Assembly: GCA_018624035.1 (NCBI GenBank)
Contig: JAAZUU010000004.1
Span: 1-44,833 of the forward strand
Source: Rhodobiaceae bacterium
GTDB taxonomy: Bacteria; Pseudomonadota; Alphaproteobacteria; Puniceispirillales; Puniceispirillaceae
DNA: 44,833 nt
Direction of reading: 5' to 3'
Below, piece by piece: positions 8,624 through 15,410 of this stretch. Under the pieces are notes generated by a model that was given only the letters and a program-made list of their open reading frames with translations, was not told where the DNA came from and did not search any database. The translations under genes and the position numbers were made by a program. Numbering within the stretch: position 1 is the first letter of the stretch; each line of letters begins with the position of its first letter.

Positions 8624-9781
8624 TCAGGCAGACTTTCTCATCAGCTGCTTCATGTGGTCAGGTCGCAGTAGCGTGGAAGGATAGACCAGATCATTGGCCA
8701 GCTGGGAGGCGAAAAAATTCTCCAGCTTTTTCAGGCTGTTCTCTTCACCATGTAGAAGCTCAAGCGTGTATTTGATGCCGTTGGTCACGACATTTCGAAT
8801 GATTGATGCAGTTTCCTTGTCATTGACATGATCGGCGAGGGTAAGAAGCACCTGCCAATTATCGATGAAGGCAACCACCTCGGCATCGCCCTGTCCGGCC
8901 TTATGGTCAAAGAGCGCGCTGATTTGTCTTTGGTAGTGTAGCAACTCAGTCCAGATGCTCTTTTGCCCAAAGCGGAAGAAATGCATGTCCCAGCTGTTGT
9001 CGGCTTCGAGAATATGCGCCAACTCCACTAGCTCACCGGCAATCAGGAACATCTGCTTGGACTCAGAAATATCGCTGTTGGCATCAAAGGTCTTCACGCG
9101 GTCCTGGGCGACGAGCTTGGAGTCGATCAGCAGGCCATTCGCCTCCGCCAGCGCAAGATAGAGCAGCTGGCATTGTGTGAACGGGGTCATGCGAATGTCG
9201 CCGTCTCGCGCCTGCGCGGCCATCTCGCCAAGATGTTTGCCAAAGGCGAGGCGGAAGACATCGGCGGCCAGCACCAGCGATGAGGGTGAGCCAAGAATCT
9301 CGAAATACCCATGTGACTCGCACAGGCTGCGGACGCTGGCCATCTGTGTGTAGCCGGTGTCATTGGATTTCGGCGCGATGCAGGCATGCACAAAGCGCAC
9401 ATCCCGGTGCGCTGGCATGCCAAGCTGGGTGGTCAACTGCTCGAGGCTGAATTTGGAATAGAGACTGGCGTCGTCGGCCAATGTCCAGACCCAGTCGACA
9501 TCCTCCGGCATTGCATTCGACAGCGCCGTCAGCATGGATGCGTGGCGTGCCTGTGGATGCGCATCCTTTAGCGACATCGGGATCAGCATGACTGACATAT
9601 CATGCCCGTCGAGAACTTTGCCAATCCATTCCTCGGTCAGCTTGGCGTTGTCATGCGCGATAATAATCTTTTTGTGGATGCCTTCGCCGACCTCCTGGGC
9701 GGCAACTGTTTCCAGAGTATGCGCGGCCTTGTCGAGGTCATCCCCGGCAAGAAGGGCAAAGGCGAATGTCGTGCTGCTCAT
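8624..9781 (-). CDS. Putative GT-A-type glycosyltransferase of the flagellar island
   Basis: The 385-residue cytoplasmic-type protein has no signal peptide or membrane segment. Its first half looks like a GT2/GT-A fold: an early beta-strand region (FAFALLAGDD), a segment RHASMLTALSNAMPEDVDWVW and then TLADDASLYSKFSLEQL, where the Asp pair is a candidate nucleotide-sugar/metal site. The second half is helical and not recognised. The family assignment is inference from pattern only. AAGGAG lies 8 bases before the ATG. A near-perfect sigma-54 promoter lies about 40 bases upstream, so it is probably expressed with flagellar genes. It is divergent from the TPR-glycosyltransferase and may act on the same flagellin. 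Confidence 0.6.
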   Translation of the reverse strand: MSSTTFAFALLAGDDLDKAAHTLETVAAQEVGEGIHKKIIIAHDNAKLTEEWIGKVLDGHDMSVMLIPMSLKDAHPQARHASMLTALSNAMPEDVDWVWTLADDASLYSKFSLEQLTTQLGMPAHRDVRFVHACIAPKSNDTGYTQMASVRSLCESHGYFEILGSPSSLVLAADVFRLAFGKHLGEMAAQARDGDIRMTPFTQCQLLYLALAEANGLLIDSKLVAQDRVKTFDANSDISESKQMFLIAGELVELAHILEADNSWDMHFFRFGQKSIWTELLHYQRQISALFDHKAGQGDAEVVAFIDNWQVLLTLADHVNDKETASIIRNVVTNGIKYTLELLHGEENSLKKLENFFASQLANDLVYPSTLLRPDHMKQLMRKSA

Positions 9782-9818
9782 CTAGGCTCTCCTTAGTTTG
9801 CAACGGTCTGGCATCAAT

Positions 9819-9836
9819 GAGCAATAAGCGTGCCAG
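9819..9836 (-). promoter_or_regulatory. Sigma-54 promoter of the GT-A-like gene
   Basis: On the minus strand CTGGCACGCTTATTGCTC matches the RpoN consensus, with GG-N10-GC spacing and both TGGCACG and TTGC intact. The predicted start near 9810 gives a leader of about 30 bases. A near-copy of this sequence serves the CDP-glycerol transferase gene at 25.9 kb. Confidence 0.85.
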
Positions 9837-9894
9837 TCATCAAAGGTGGCGATGCTGGCGATGCTGGCAGGTCTCGCCACTGGCATAAAAGTGG

Positions 9895-9910
9895 TGGCAT
9901 GAAAATTGCT
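9895..9910 (+). promoter_or_regulatory. Sigma-54 promoter of the TPR-glycosyltransferase
   Basis: TGGCATGAAAATTGCT has GG-N10-GC spacing and matches the RpoN consensus. The TTG start used by the ORF track (9906) falls inside it, so translation must start later. A short dyad, CCACT-N8-AGTGG (9877-9894), ends right at the -24 element. Confidence 0.85.
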
Positions 9911-9956
9911 GTTTTCTTCGGACATAACCCCTATTGCGATCTGGCAGGGAACGAAG

Positions 9957-11978
9957 ATGAACGAAATGACCGGCAATGGTATGGCTGTCGAAGAGGCAAC
10001 AGGCGGCACCGCCGCCCGCGCGCGTCTTCAATCCATCATCGCGATGCAGATGGATGGCAGAGTTCAGGAGGCGCATGACGCCTATGTCAGCTATTTTGAG
10101 CAGCATGAAATCGACTATCCAGCACTGAACATGTTCGGGATCTGCTGCATGGCGCTCGGCCGGTTTGACAAGGCCAGCGGCCTGTTCGAGCACATTGTGC
10201 AGAATGCACCGATGATCGACGAGGCAGCTCTCTATCTTGCGGAATGTCATATTGAGCTGTCCGATGCTGATGCCGCGCTTGCTGTTCTTCAACCGGTTTG
10301 CAAAGGCGCAGCCGATGATCACAAGCCGCATCTTCTTGCGGCTCGCGCGCATATCCTGAAAGACAACAAGGCGGCAGCCATCGACTGTTTGGAGACGGCG
10401 GGAAGACTTGCATCAGAGGCCACCGATATTCTGCTGCTGTTGGCGACGCTTCATTTGGCGTGTCACAATACCGAGGCAGCGCTGGAGATCTATGGCCGCA
10501 TTCTTTTTGATGATCCGCAGAATATCGATGCGCTTCTCGGTCAGAGTGATGCTCTGATTGAAGATGGTTGTTGGGAGGAGATTCTGGTAAATTCGGATCT
10601 TGTGCTTGAGCAACAACCTGAGCATCAACGGGCCCGTTATTTACATTGTTCAGCTCTTTCGAAATTGAAAAAATTTGATCTGATGCTGATTTCTGCAAAA
10701 GCCATGGCCCTAACGGCTCCTGAAAGCCCGCTAACTTTGGAAAAATTGGCGGAAGCATACCTCGAGACTGGTGACAACCATTCGGCTTTGCTGTGTGCAA
10801 AAAACCTTCTCGAACAACAGCCACGATCGGGATTCGCCCACAAGGTGGCTGCGTCAGCCTTCTTTCGCCTTGGGAAATATAAAGATGCCCTCGAGTCTAA
10901 CTCGACCTTGTTAAGGTACTTTCCAAATGACATCCAAGCGATGGAAAACTTAGCTGTAGTCTTAGACCGTTTGAACCGAACGGACGAAGCTTTGGAGGCT
11001 TTTGATCGAGTTCTTGCGAAGTGCCCAGACAGGAAATCTGCCAAATTCAACAAATCGATCAGTTTGTTATTGAAAGGAGAACTGAAAGAAGGCCTCCGGC
11101 TATATGAGAACCGATTCGATCCAACAAAGGACATGGTTCCATTTTACCTCGGTGATGAACCGATTTGGGATGGCAGGGAGGCTATCGAAAGTAAGCACCT
11201 CCTGATACATCCAGAACAAGGTCTTGGTGACACGCTTATGTGCTGTCGCTTTATCAAACACCTTGAAGATTGCAATGCGAACCTCACATTCGCTGTGCAA
11301 CCAGCGCTAGCAAGCGTTATGGAAACTCTAGAAAGCAGCGCAGAAATCATCAAAGTGGGAGAGGATATCAATCACATCGATCTACATGTTCCCCTAATGA
11401 GTCTGGCTCACCTGACCTATGAAAAATGGGCTCACGGTTCGGTTGCTGACGCCTACCTAGATGTTCCAAAAGATGTTCAAAGTATCTGGATGGATAGATT
11501 AGGAAAAAAAAGTAAATTTCGTGTGGGATTTGCATGTAGTGGTAATCCAAAGCATTCCAATGACGCCGGTCGCAGCATTAATATGAGAACCTTTTTGGAT
11601 TCGCTGCCACAGGGCCCAGAATATCATTTGTTGCAAAAGGATCTTCGTGACACTGACTTGGCGGCGCTTAGGCGTTATTCAGAAGTCATCCGCCACGATC
11701 GTGAAATTTCAGATTTCGCTGATACTGCAGCGCTTTGCTCAAACATGGACCTTATAGTCAGCGTGGACACTAGTATCGCTCACCTCGCAGGCGCCCTAGG
11801 CAAGCGGACATTTTTGATGCTGGCCTGGTGGCCAGATTGGCGCTGGGGACTAAAGCGTCACTCAAACCTTTGGTATTCCAACATGGTATCTCTTCGGCAG
11901 CAGACAGCTGGTGACTGGAGTCATCTTCTTAGTCAGCTGAATATCAAAATCCGAGATGAGATGGGGAAGACCCTTTAA
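9957..11978 (+). CDS. TPR-repeat protein fused to a GT9/GT41-like glycosyltransferase domain
   Basis: With the ATG at 9957 (AGGGA 6 bases upstream, downstream of the sigma-54 promoter) the product has 673 residues. Roughly residues 20-390 form about ten tetratricopeptide repeats, with alternating small and aromatic residues such as ALYLAECHIEL and AMENLAVVLDRLNRTDEALE. The C-terminal third is a GT-B-like domain with HPEQGLGDTLMCCRFI and, near the end, DLIVSVDTSIAHLAGALGK, as in heptosyltransferase-like and OGT-like bacterial enzymes. Such TPR-GT proteins beside flagellin are plausible cytoplasmic protein O-glycosyltransferases; that role is inferred. From about 10.63 kb the sequence becomes visibly richer in A/T while the frame stays open. 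A terminator separates it from the convergent flagellin gene. Confidence 0.8.
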   Translation: MNEMTGNGMAVEEATGGTAARARLQSIIAMQMDGRVQEAHDAYVSYFEQHEIDYPALNMFGICCMALGRFDKASGLFEHIVQNAPMIDEAALYLAECHIELSDADAALAVLQPVCKGAADDHKPHLLAARAHILKDNKAAAIDCLETAGRLASEATDILLLLATLHLACHNTEAALEIYGRILFDDPQNIDALLGQSDALIEDGCWEEILVNSDLVLEQQPEHQRARYLHCSALSKLKKFDLMLISAKAMALTAPESPLTLEKLAEAYLETGDNHSALLCAKNLLEQQPRSGFAHKVAASAFFRLGKYKDALESNSTLLRYFPNDIQAMENLAVVLDRLNRTDEALEAFDRVLAKCPDRKSAKFNKSISLLLKGELKEGLRLYENRFDPTKDMVPFYLGDEPIWDGREAIESKHLLIHPEQGLGDTLMCCRFIKHLEDCNANLTFAVQPALASVMETLESSAEIIKVGEDINHIDLHVPLMSLAHLTYEKWAHGSVADAYLDVPKDVQSIWMDRLGKKSKFRVGFACSGNPKHSNDAGRSINMRTFLDSLPQGPEYHLLQKDLRDTDLAALRRYSEVIRHDREISDFADTAALCSNMDLIVSVDTSIAHLAGALGKRTFLMLAWWPDWRWGLKRHSNLWYSNMVSLRQQTAGDWSHLLSQLNIKIRDEMGKTL

Positions 11979-12023
11979 TCAAATGTAATTTGACCATCTG
12001 TTGAAAATACAAATGGGAAATAA

Positions 12024-12051
12024 AAAGGGCCCACAGTTGCATGGGCCCTTT
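12024..12051. terminator. Bidirectional terminator between TPR-GT and flagellin
   Basis: AAAGGGCCCA and TGGGCCCTTT form a perfect 10-bp stem with an 8-base loop. A-rich bases on the left give a T-run for the minus strand. It ends the flagellin transcript and also the opposing TPR-GT transcript. Confidence 0.92.
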
Positions 12052-12071
12052 CGCTTTCGATATCGGGCTTA

Positions 12072-12899
12072 TTAACCCTGGATCAAAGACAGAATAGTCT
12101 GCTTTGAAGCGTTGGCCTGCGCAAGCATCGAAGTGGCAGCCTGCTGGAGGATCTGTGACTTCGCAAGCTCGGTGGTCTCGGCTGCGTAATCGGCATCCTC
12201 AATACGGCCAAGGCTAGCTTTCACAGACTCTGCGTTAGTCGCCAGATTAGACATGACATGATCAAGACGGTTCGAGTTAGCGCCATATTCTGCACGATAT
12301 CCTGCAATGTCTGCGATTGCATCGTTTACCAAGGAGATGAATGCGGTAAAGCTCCCTTGATTTGTAAGCTTTGCTACCTCGGTGGATCCTACGGACAAAG
12401 TATTTGCCAAGATTGCCGTCGTGGCAACGGTAAGCGTTTCAGATTTTTCGTCACCAATCTGGAAAACGAAGGTGCTTGCCCCCGAAATCAGTGTGTTGCC
12501 AGCCCACTTGGTCTGGTTCTTGATGGCATCGATTTCTTCATGCAGTTCTGTCAGTTCCTTGCGAATGTTGGTGCGGTCGGCGGTGCCGTTTGTATCGTTG
12601 GCGCCTTGGACAGCCAGTTCGCGCATCCTTTGCAGAATGTTCTGGATTTCGCTGTGGGAGCTCTCAATCGTGTTGATCATCGCCTGGGCGTCGGCAGCAT
12701 TCCGAGCTGCCATGTCGAGGCCGCGGGCCTCTGAAGTCAGGCGTGAGGCAATGGCTAAACCAGCCGAGTCATCAGCGGCGCTGTTGATGCGCTTGCCTGA
12801 AGACAGACGGGCCATGGATACATCCATTGCTGAGTTGACGGTGGAGGCTGCCTTGCTTGCGGCAAGCGCCCCGATGTTGGTTGCTACTGAAAGAGCCAT
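12072..12899 (-). CDS. fliC: Flagellin (short, D0/D1 only)
   Basis: The filament subunit has 275 residues from the ATG at 12899, which follows AGGAGAAAGAA. The N-terminus MALSVATNIGALAASKAAS and the block LSSGKRINSAADDSAGLAIA are classic flagellin; the C-terminus has RIEDADYAAETTELAKSQIL and ends in TILSLIQG. The short middle region means surface domains D2/D3 are essentially missing. Ser/Thr-rich stretches in that middle region are candidate glycosylation sites, given the neighbouring glycosyltransferases. The ORF track extends 33 residues upstream, but that extension has no flagellin character. A strong terminator follows. It is the only flagellin in the window; flaF and flbT are not seen. 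Confidence 0.97.
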   Translation of the reverse strand: MALSVATNIGALAASKAASTVNSAMDVSMARLSSGKRINSAADDSAGLAIASRLTSEARGLDMAARNAADAQAMINTIESSHSEIQNILQRMRELAVQGANDTNGTADRTNIRKELTELHEEIDAIKNQTKWAGNTLISGASTFVFQIGDEKSETLTVATTAILANTLSVGSTEVAKLTNQGSFTAFISLVNDAIADIAGYRAEYGANSNRLDHVMSNLATNAESVKASLGRIEDADYAAETTELAKSQILQQAATSMLAQANASKQTILSLIQG

Positions 12900-12917
12900 T
12901 TCTTTCTCCTGTGTTGC

Positions 12918-12932
12918 ACCGCTTCGAGCGGT
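12918..12932 (-). promoter_or_regulatory. Perfect dyad in the flagellin leader
   Basis: ACCGCT-TCG-AGCGGT is a perfect 6-bp inverted repeat 19 bases upstream of the flagellin ATG. It overlaps the candidate -12 element, so it is either an operator or a 5'-leader hairpin that could affect translation. Confidence 0.4.
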
Positions 12933-12943
12933 TCGTTTGCCAA
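12927..12943 (-). promoter_or_regulatory. Possible weak sigma-54 promoter of flagellin
   Basis: On the minus strand TTGGCAAACGAACCGCT keeps GG-N10-GC spacing and a good -24 box, but the -12 box reads CCGC instead of TTGC. It is the only candidate with correct spacing that I found upstream of fliC. Confidence 0.35.
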
Positions 12944-13140
12944 GCGGCCCAACAGTGGTTGAATGAGCCTGTTCACAGGAGTTAACGACACCTGGCAAAA
13001 AATATTAGATAAAAAACGTCAAATGCCTAATCCACTGAAATCAATATGGGAATTTAGGATTTAATAATGTCAATTTGCTTGAAACCTTGGAAAATTATAG
13101 CTATTTAGAAAACGTAAGGAGTAACCAGAGGTCAATTGTT

Positions 13141-13626
13141 GTGTTCTGTCCGTCATGGATATTTGATATATCGGTCGCGCGTGTGGCTCAGGAGTTTCTG
13201 AGTGCAGAGGTTCCTCTGGAAGCCGTGGCAGCTAAATACGCCAATGGTCTCAGTGAAAAATACACCGCGATTACAACGGAAGAGATGGCTGAGAGTGCGC
13301 AACTCATCCTGGAGTTCCTGGCCGAGGTCGAGGCAGGCGAGAGCGCCGTACCTTTCATCAACGAGTTCTGCTATTTCCGCCTCTATTTTGCAAAGGTCGG
13401 TGTTCCGCGAAAGATGAAACCGATGTTTGGCTCGATCGAGGATCCAGTCAAGCAGAAGGAATATTCGGGCGAGCTGATGATCAAGGCGTTCCGCACCCAC
13501 ACCTTCAATGTACGTGGGAATCCTGAAATCGCGGCGCCGGCAGGCTGGAAGCTTGAGGATGACCAGAACCTTGCCGAATTCGGCGAACTGGTCAGGAAAC
13601 AGTCGAGCCTTCTTGACTCTTTCTAG
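13141..13626 (+). CDS. Unknown protein encoded between flagellin and fliD
   Basis: I do not recognise this protein. With the GTG at 13141 (AGAGG 9 bases upstream) it has 161 residues; the ORF track starts at TTG 13075, which lacks a well-placed ribosome site. It is mostly helical and acidic, with no signal peptide or membrane segment. Visible stretches include VPLEAVAAKYANGLSEKYT, EMAESAQLILEFLAEVEAG and KMKPMFGSIEDPVKQKEYSG. It is transcribed away from fliC and towards fliD. Its place suggests a filament-related regulator or chaperone, but that is a guess. No sigma-54 promoter was found in front of it, unlike most neighbours. Confidence 0.6.
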   Translation: MFCPSWIFDISVARVAQEFLSAEVPLEAVAAKYANGLSEKYTAITTEEMAESAQLILEFLAEVEAGESAVPFINEFCYFRLYFAKVGVPRKMKPMFGSIEDPVKQKEYSGELMIKAFRTHTFNVRGNPEIAAPAGWKLEDDQNLAEFGELVRKQSSLLDSF

Positions 13627-13651
13627 GGGCCGCCTCTGGCCGCCGTGCCTA

Positions 13652-15262
13652 TCAGTTCATCGAACCGCGCCACCCATCCATCATCATGTCCAGTGACTCT
13701 TTTGTCCGGTTGAGGCTAGCCACGGCCGCGTCCATGGCGGCGAACTGTGTCACATATTGATCGCGCAGACTGTCCATCTGCTTGCCAAAGTCACTCAATG
13801 CCTTGGTATAATCCGAGATGTCCTCATTGTAGTCTGAGATTCGTTCATCGATATCATTGCCAAAGGCAAGATTTGTCGATGCAAAGCTCTCCAGTTTCTC
13901 AAGGAGGCTGCGCCCCATGCGTACTGTGGTGCTGGCGCCATTGCCATCAAGAGTGATGGCGAGCCCGGACGCGTTGCCTGTGGCGACCGAATAGCGGTTG
14001 TCGGCGAAGGTCATGGAGACGCCATCAATACTTGCCGCAGCGCCGGAAAGCACGAAATTGTAGTTCCCTGCCACATAATCATCGCCTGCAACGGTGCCGC
14101 TGACCATCGTGCTGTCTGTGCTGACCCGGCTGTTAAGGATGGCATTGAAGGAGCCGGGATCAGCCTCATATTGTTCGGCGAATGTTGTGCTATTCAGGCT
14201 CAGGCTGCCGTCACGGTTGGTCAATATGCCGTAATTCGCCAGATAGACTGATCCCGGCCCGAAGCCGACAATGGCTTCATTGGTCAGGTCTGTGATCTGA
14301 CGGAGCATCGAGCGGACCAGCGGGTCACCTGCGAGGTCACCGGGTTCTTTAGTTTCATTGCCGCGGGCGGATTTCGATCTCAGCAGCATGACGAGACTGT
14401 TGAGTTCGGCAACGAATCCCTGCGCCGCGGTCAGCGCGGTATCGGTATCAAAGCTGGCTGAAATCGTTTCTGCACTGCTTGTCGTTGAATTAAGGGTAAG
14501 GGTCACACCGTTGATTACATCGGTGATGCTGTTGCTGCTGCGGGTCACAGCAACGCCGTCGATTGTCAGACTGGCATTGCTGGCTGCGGCTCTCTCTTTC
14601 GATGCGTCATAGCTCGAATAGGCAAGAAGATCGAGGCTGTCACTGGCGTTATCCTCGGTCACAGTGATCTGCATAGCGTTGGCTGCGCCGTCACTCGACT
14701 TCAGCATCAAATAGTAGCTGTCATCCTTTTCCTTCACCACCGAAGCTGTCACGCCGATAGCGGCCTCATTGATGCTCGCGGCGATACCCTCAGGGGTATC
14801 GTTGCCGCTGGAAATCGTGACATTGCTCGTGGTGCCATTGCCGGTAAAGCTGCCACCTGACCATGTGCCAAAATTGAAAGTCAGAGTGCCGGTGCCAATA
14901 GACTGGTCAGCTGAGTTGAAATCGGCAAAGGCAAGAACTTGTGCGTTAGCAAGACTGCTGACAGCGATGTCATGGGAAAACGCTGTGGCATTATCTGGAT
15001 CGCTGATCGAGGCTGTGACCGCGGTGCCGTTGCTGCCGACAGTTATGCCGTTTACACCACTATACAGTGCCATATTGGTCTGAAATGTGGACAGCGCATT
15101 CTTGATTTCCGAAAAGCCCGAAGTCTGGCTCTCGCGCTCGGTAATGTTGCCGTTGATGACCTTTTCACGTGGCACCCGGCGGGCATTTACGATGGCGTCG
15201 ACAATCTGGGTGGTGTTCAGACCCGATCCGATGTTTAGCGCCTTGAGATAGTCAGAAGACAT
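13652..15262 (-). CDS. fliD: Flagellar filament cap protein FliD (HAP2)
   Basis: The 536-residue protein caps the growing filament and folds in flagellin subunits. The N-terminus has the FliD signature LNIGSGLNTTQIVDAIVNARR followed by a helix. The middle is a Ser/Thr/Asn-rich beta region. The C-terminus has ISDYNEDISDYTKALSDFGK and MDSLRDQYVTQFAAMDAAVA, typical of the D0/D1 coiled coil. Length is normal. It ends 25 bases from the convergent unknown gene. A sigma-54-type promoter lies about 70 bases upstream. It is separated from its usual partner fliS by about 13.5 kb of glycan genes. Confidence 0.95.
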   Translation of the reverse strand: MSSDYLKALNIGSGLNTTQIVDAIVNARRVPREKVINGNITERESQTSGFSEIKNALSTFQTNMALYSGVNGITVGSNGTAVTASISDPDNATAFSHDIAVSSLANAQVLAFADFNSADQSIGTGTLTFNFGTWSGGSFTGNGTTSNVTISSGNDTPEGIAASINEAAIGVTASVVKEKDDSYYLMLKSSDGAANAMQITVTEDNASDSLDLLAYSSYDASKERAAASNASLTIDGVAVTRSSNSITDVINGVTLTLNSTTSSAETISASFDTDTALTAAQGFVAELNSLVMLLRSKSARGNETKEPGDLAGDPLVRSMLRQITDLTNEAIVGFGPGSVYLANYGILTNRDGSLSLNSTTFAEQYEADPGSFNAILNSRVSTDSTMVSGTVAGDDYVAGNYNFVLSGAAASIDGVSMTFADNRYSVATGNASGLAITLDGNGASTTVRMGRSLLEKLESFASTNLAFGNDIDERISDYNEDISDYTKALSDFGKQMDSLRDQYVTQFAAMDAAVASLNRTKESLDMMMDGWRGSMN

Positions 15263-15331
15263 GGGTTCACAATGATCCGTGGTTTGGTCCGGCTCTGTCC
15301 GGCGCCGGTGGCATAAACTACGACATAGCGC

Positions 15332-15347
15332 TGCAAAATTTATGCCG
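15332..15347 (-). promoter_or_regulatory. Sigma-54 promoter of fliD
   Basis: On the minus strand CGGCATAAATTTTGCA has GG-N10-GC spacing and an intact TTGCA. Only the first -24 base differs from the usual T. It lies in the region shared with the divergent CLC gene. Confidence 0.75.
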
Positions 15348-15410
15348 TGAAAGAAAAAACATGCACCGGGCTCGATAAAATATTAGCATTATCTGCAAAA
15401 GCGTCAGCGC

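Noticed and set aside
9906-9956. TTG start of the TPR-GT in the ORF track
   Set aside because: The TTG is part of the -12 box of a strong sigma-54 promoter; the ATG at 9957 has a proper ribosome site.
9782-10009. Short minus-strand ORF that shares residues with the 25.9 kb region
   Set aside because: The shared block is explained better as two sigma-54 promoters than as a coding remnant, since flanking codons do not match.
12900-12998. 33-residue N-terminal extension of flagellin
   Set aside because: Flagellin starts at MALSV with an ideal ribosome site; the extension covers the candidate promoter and dyad.
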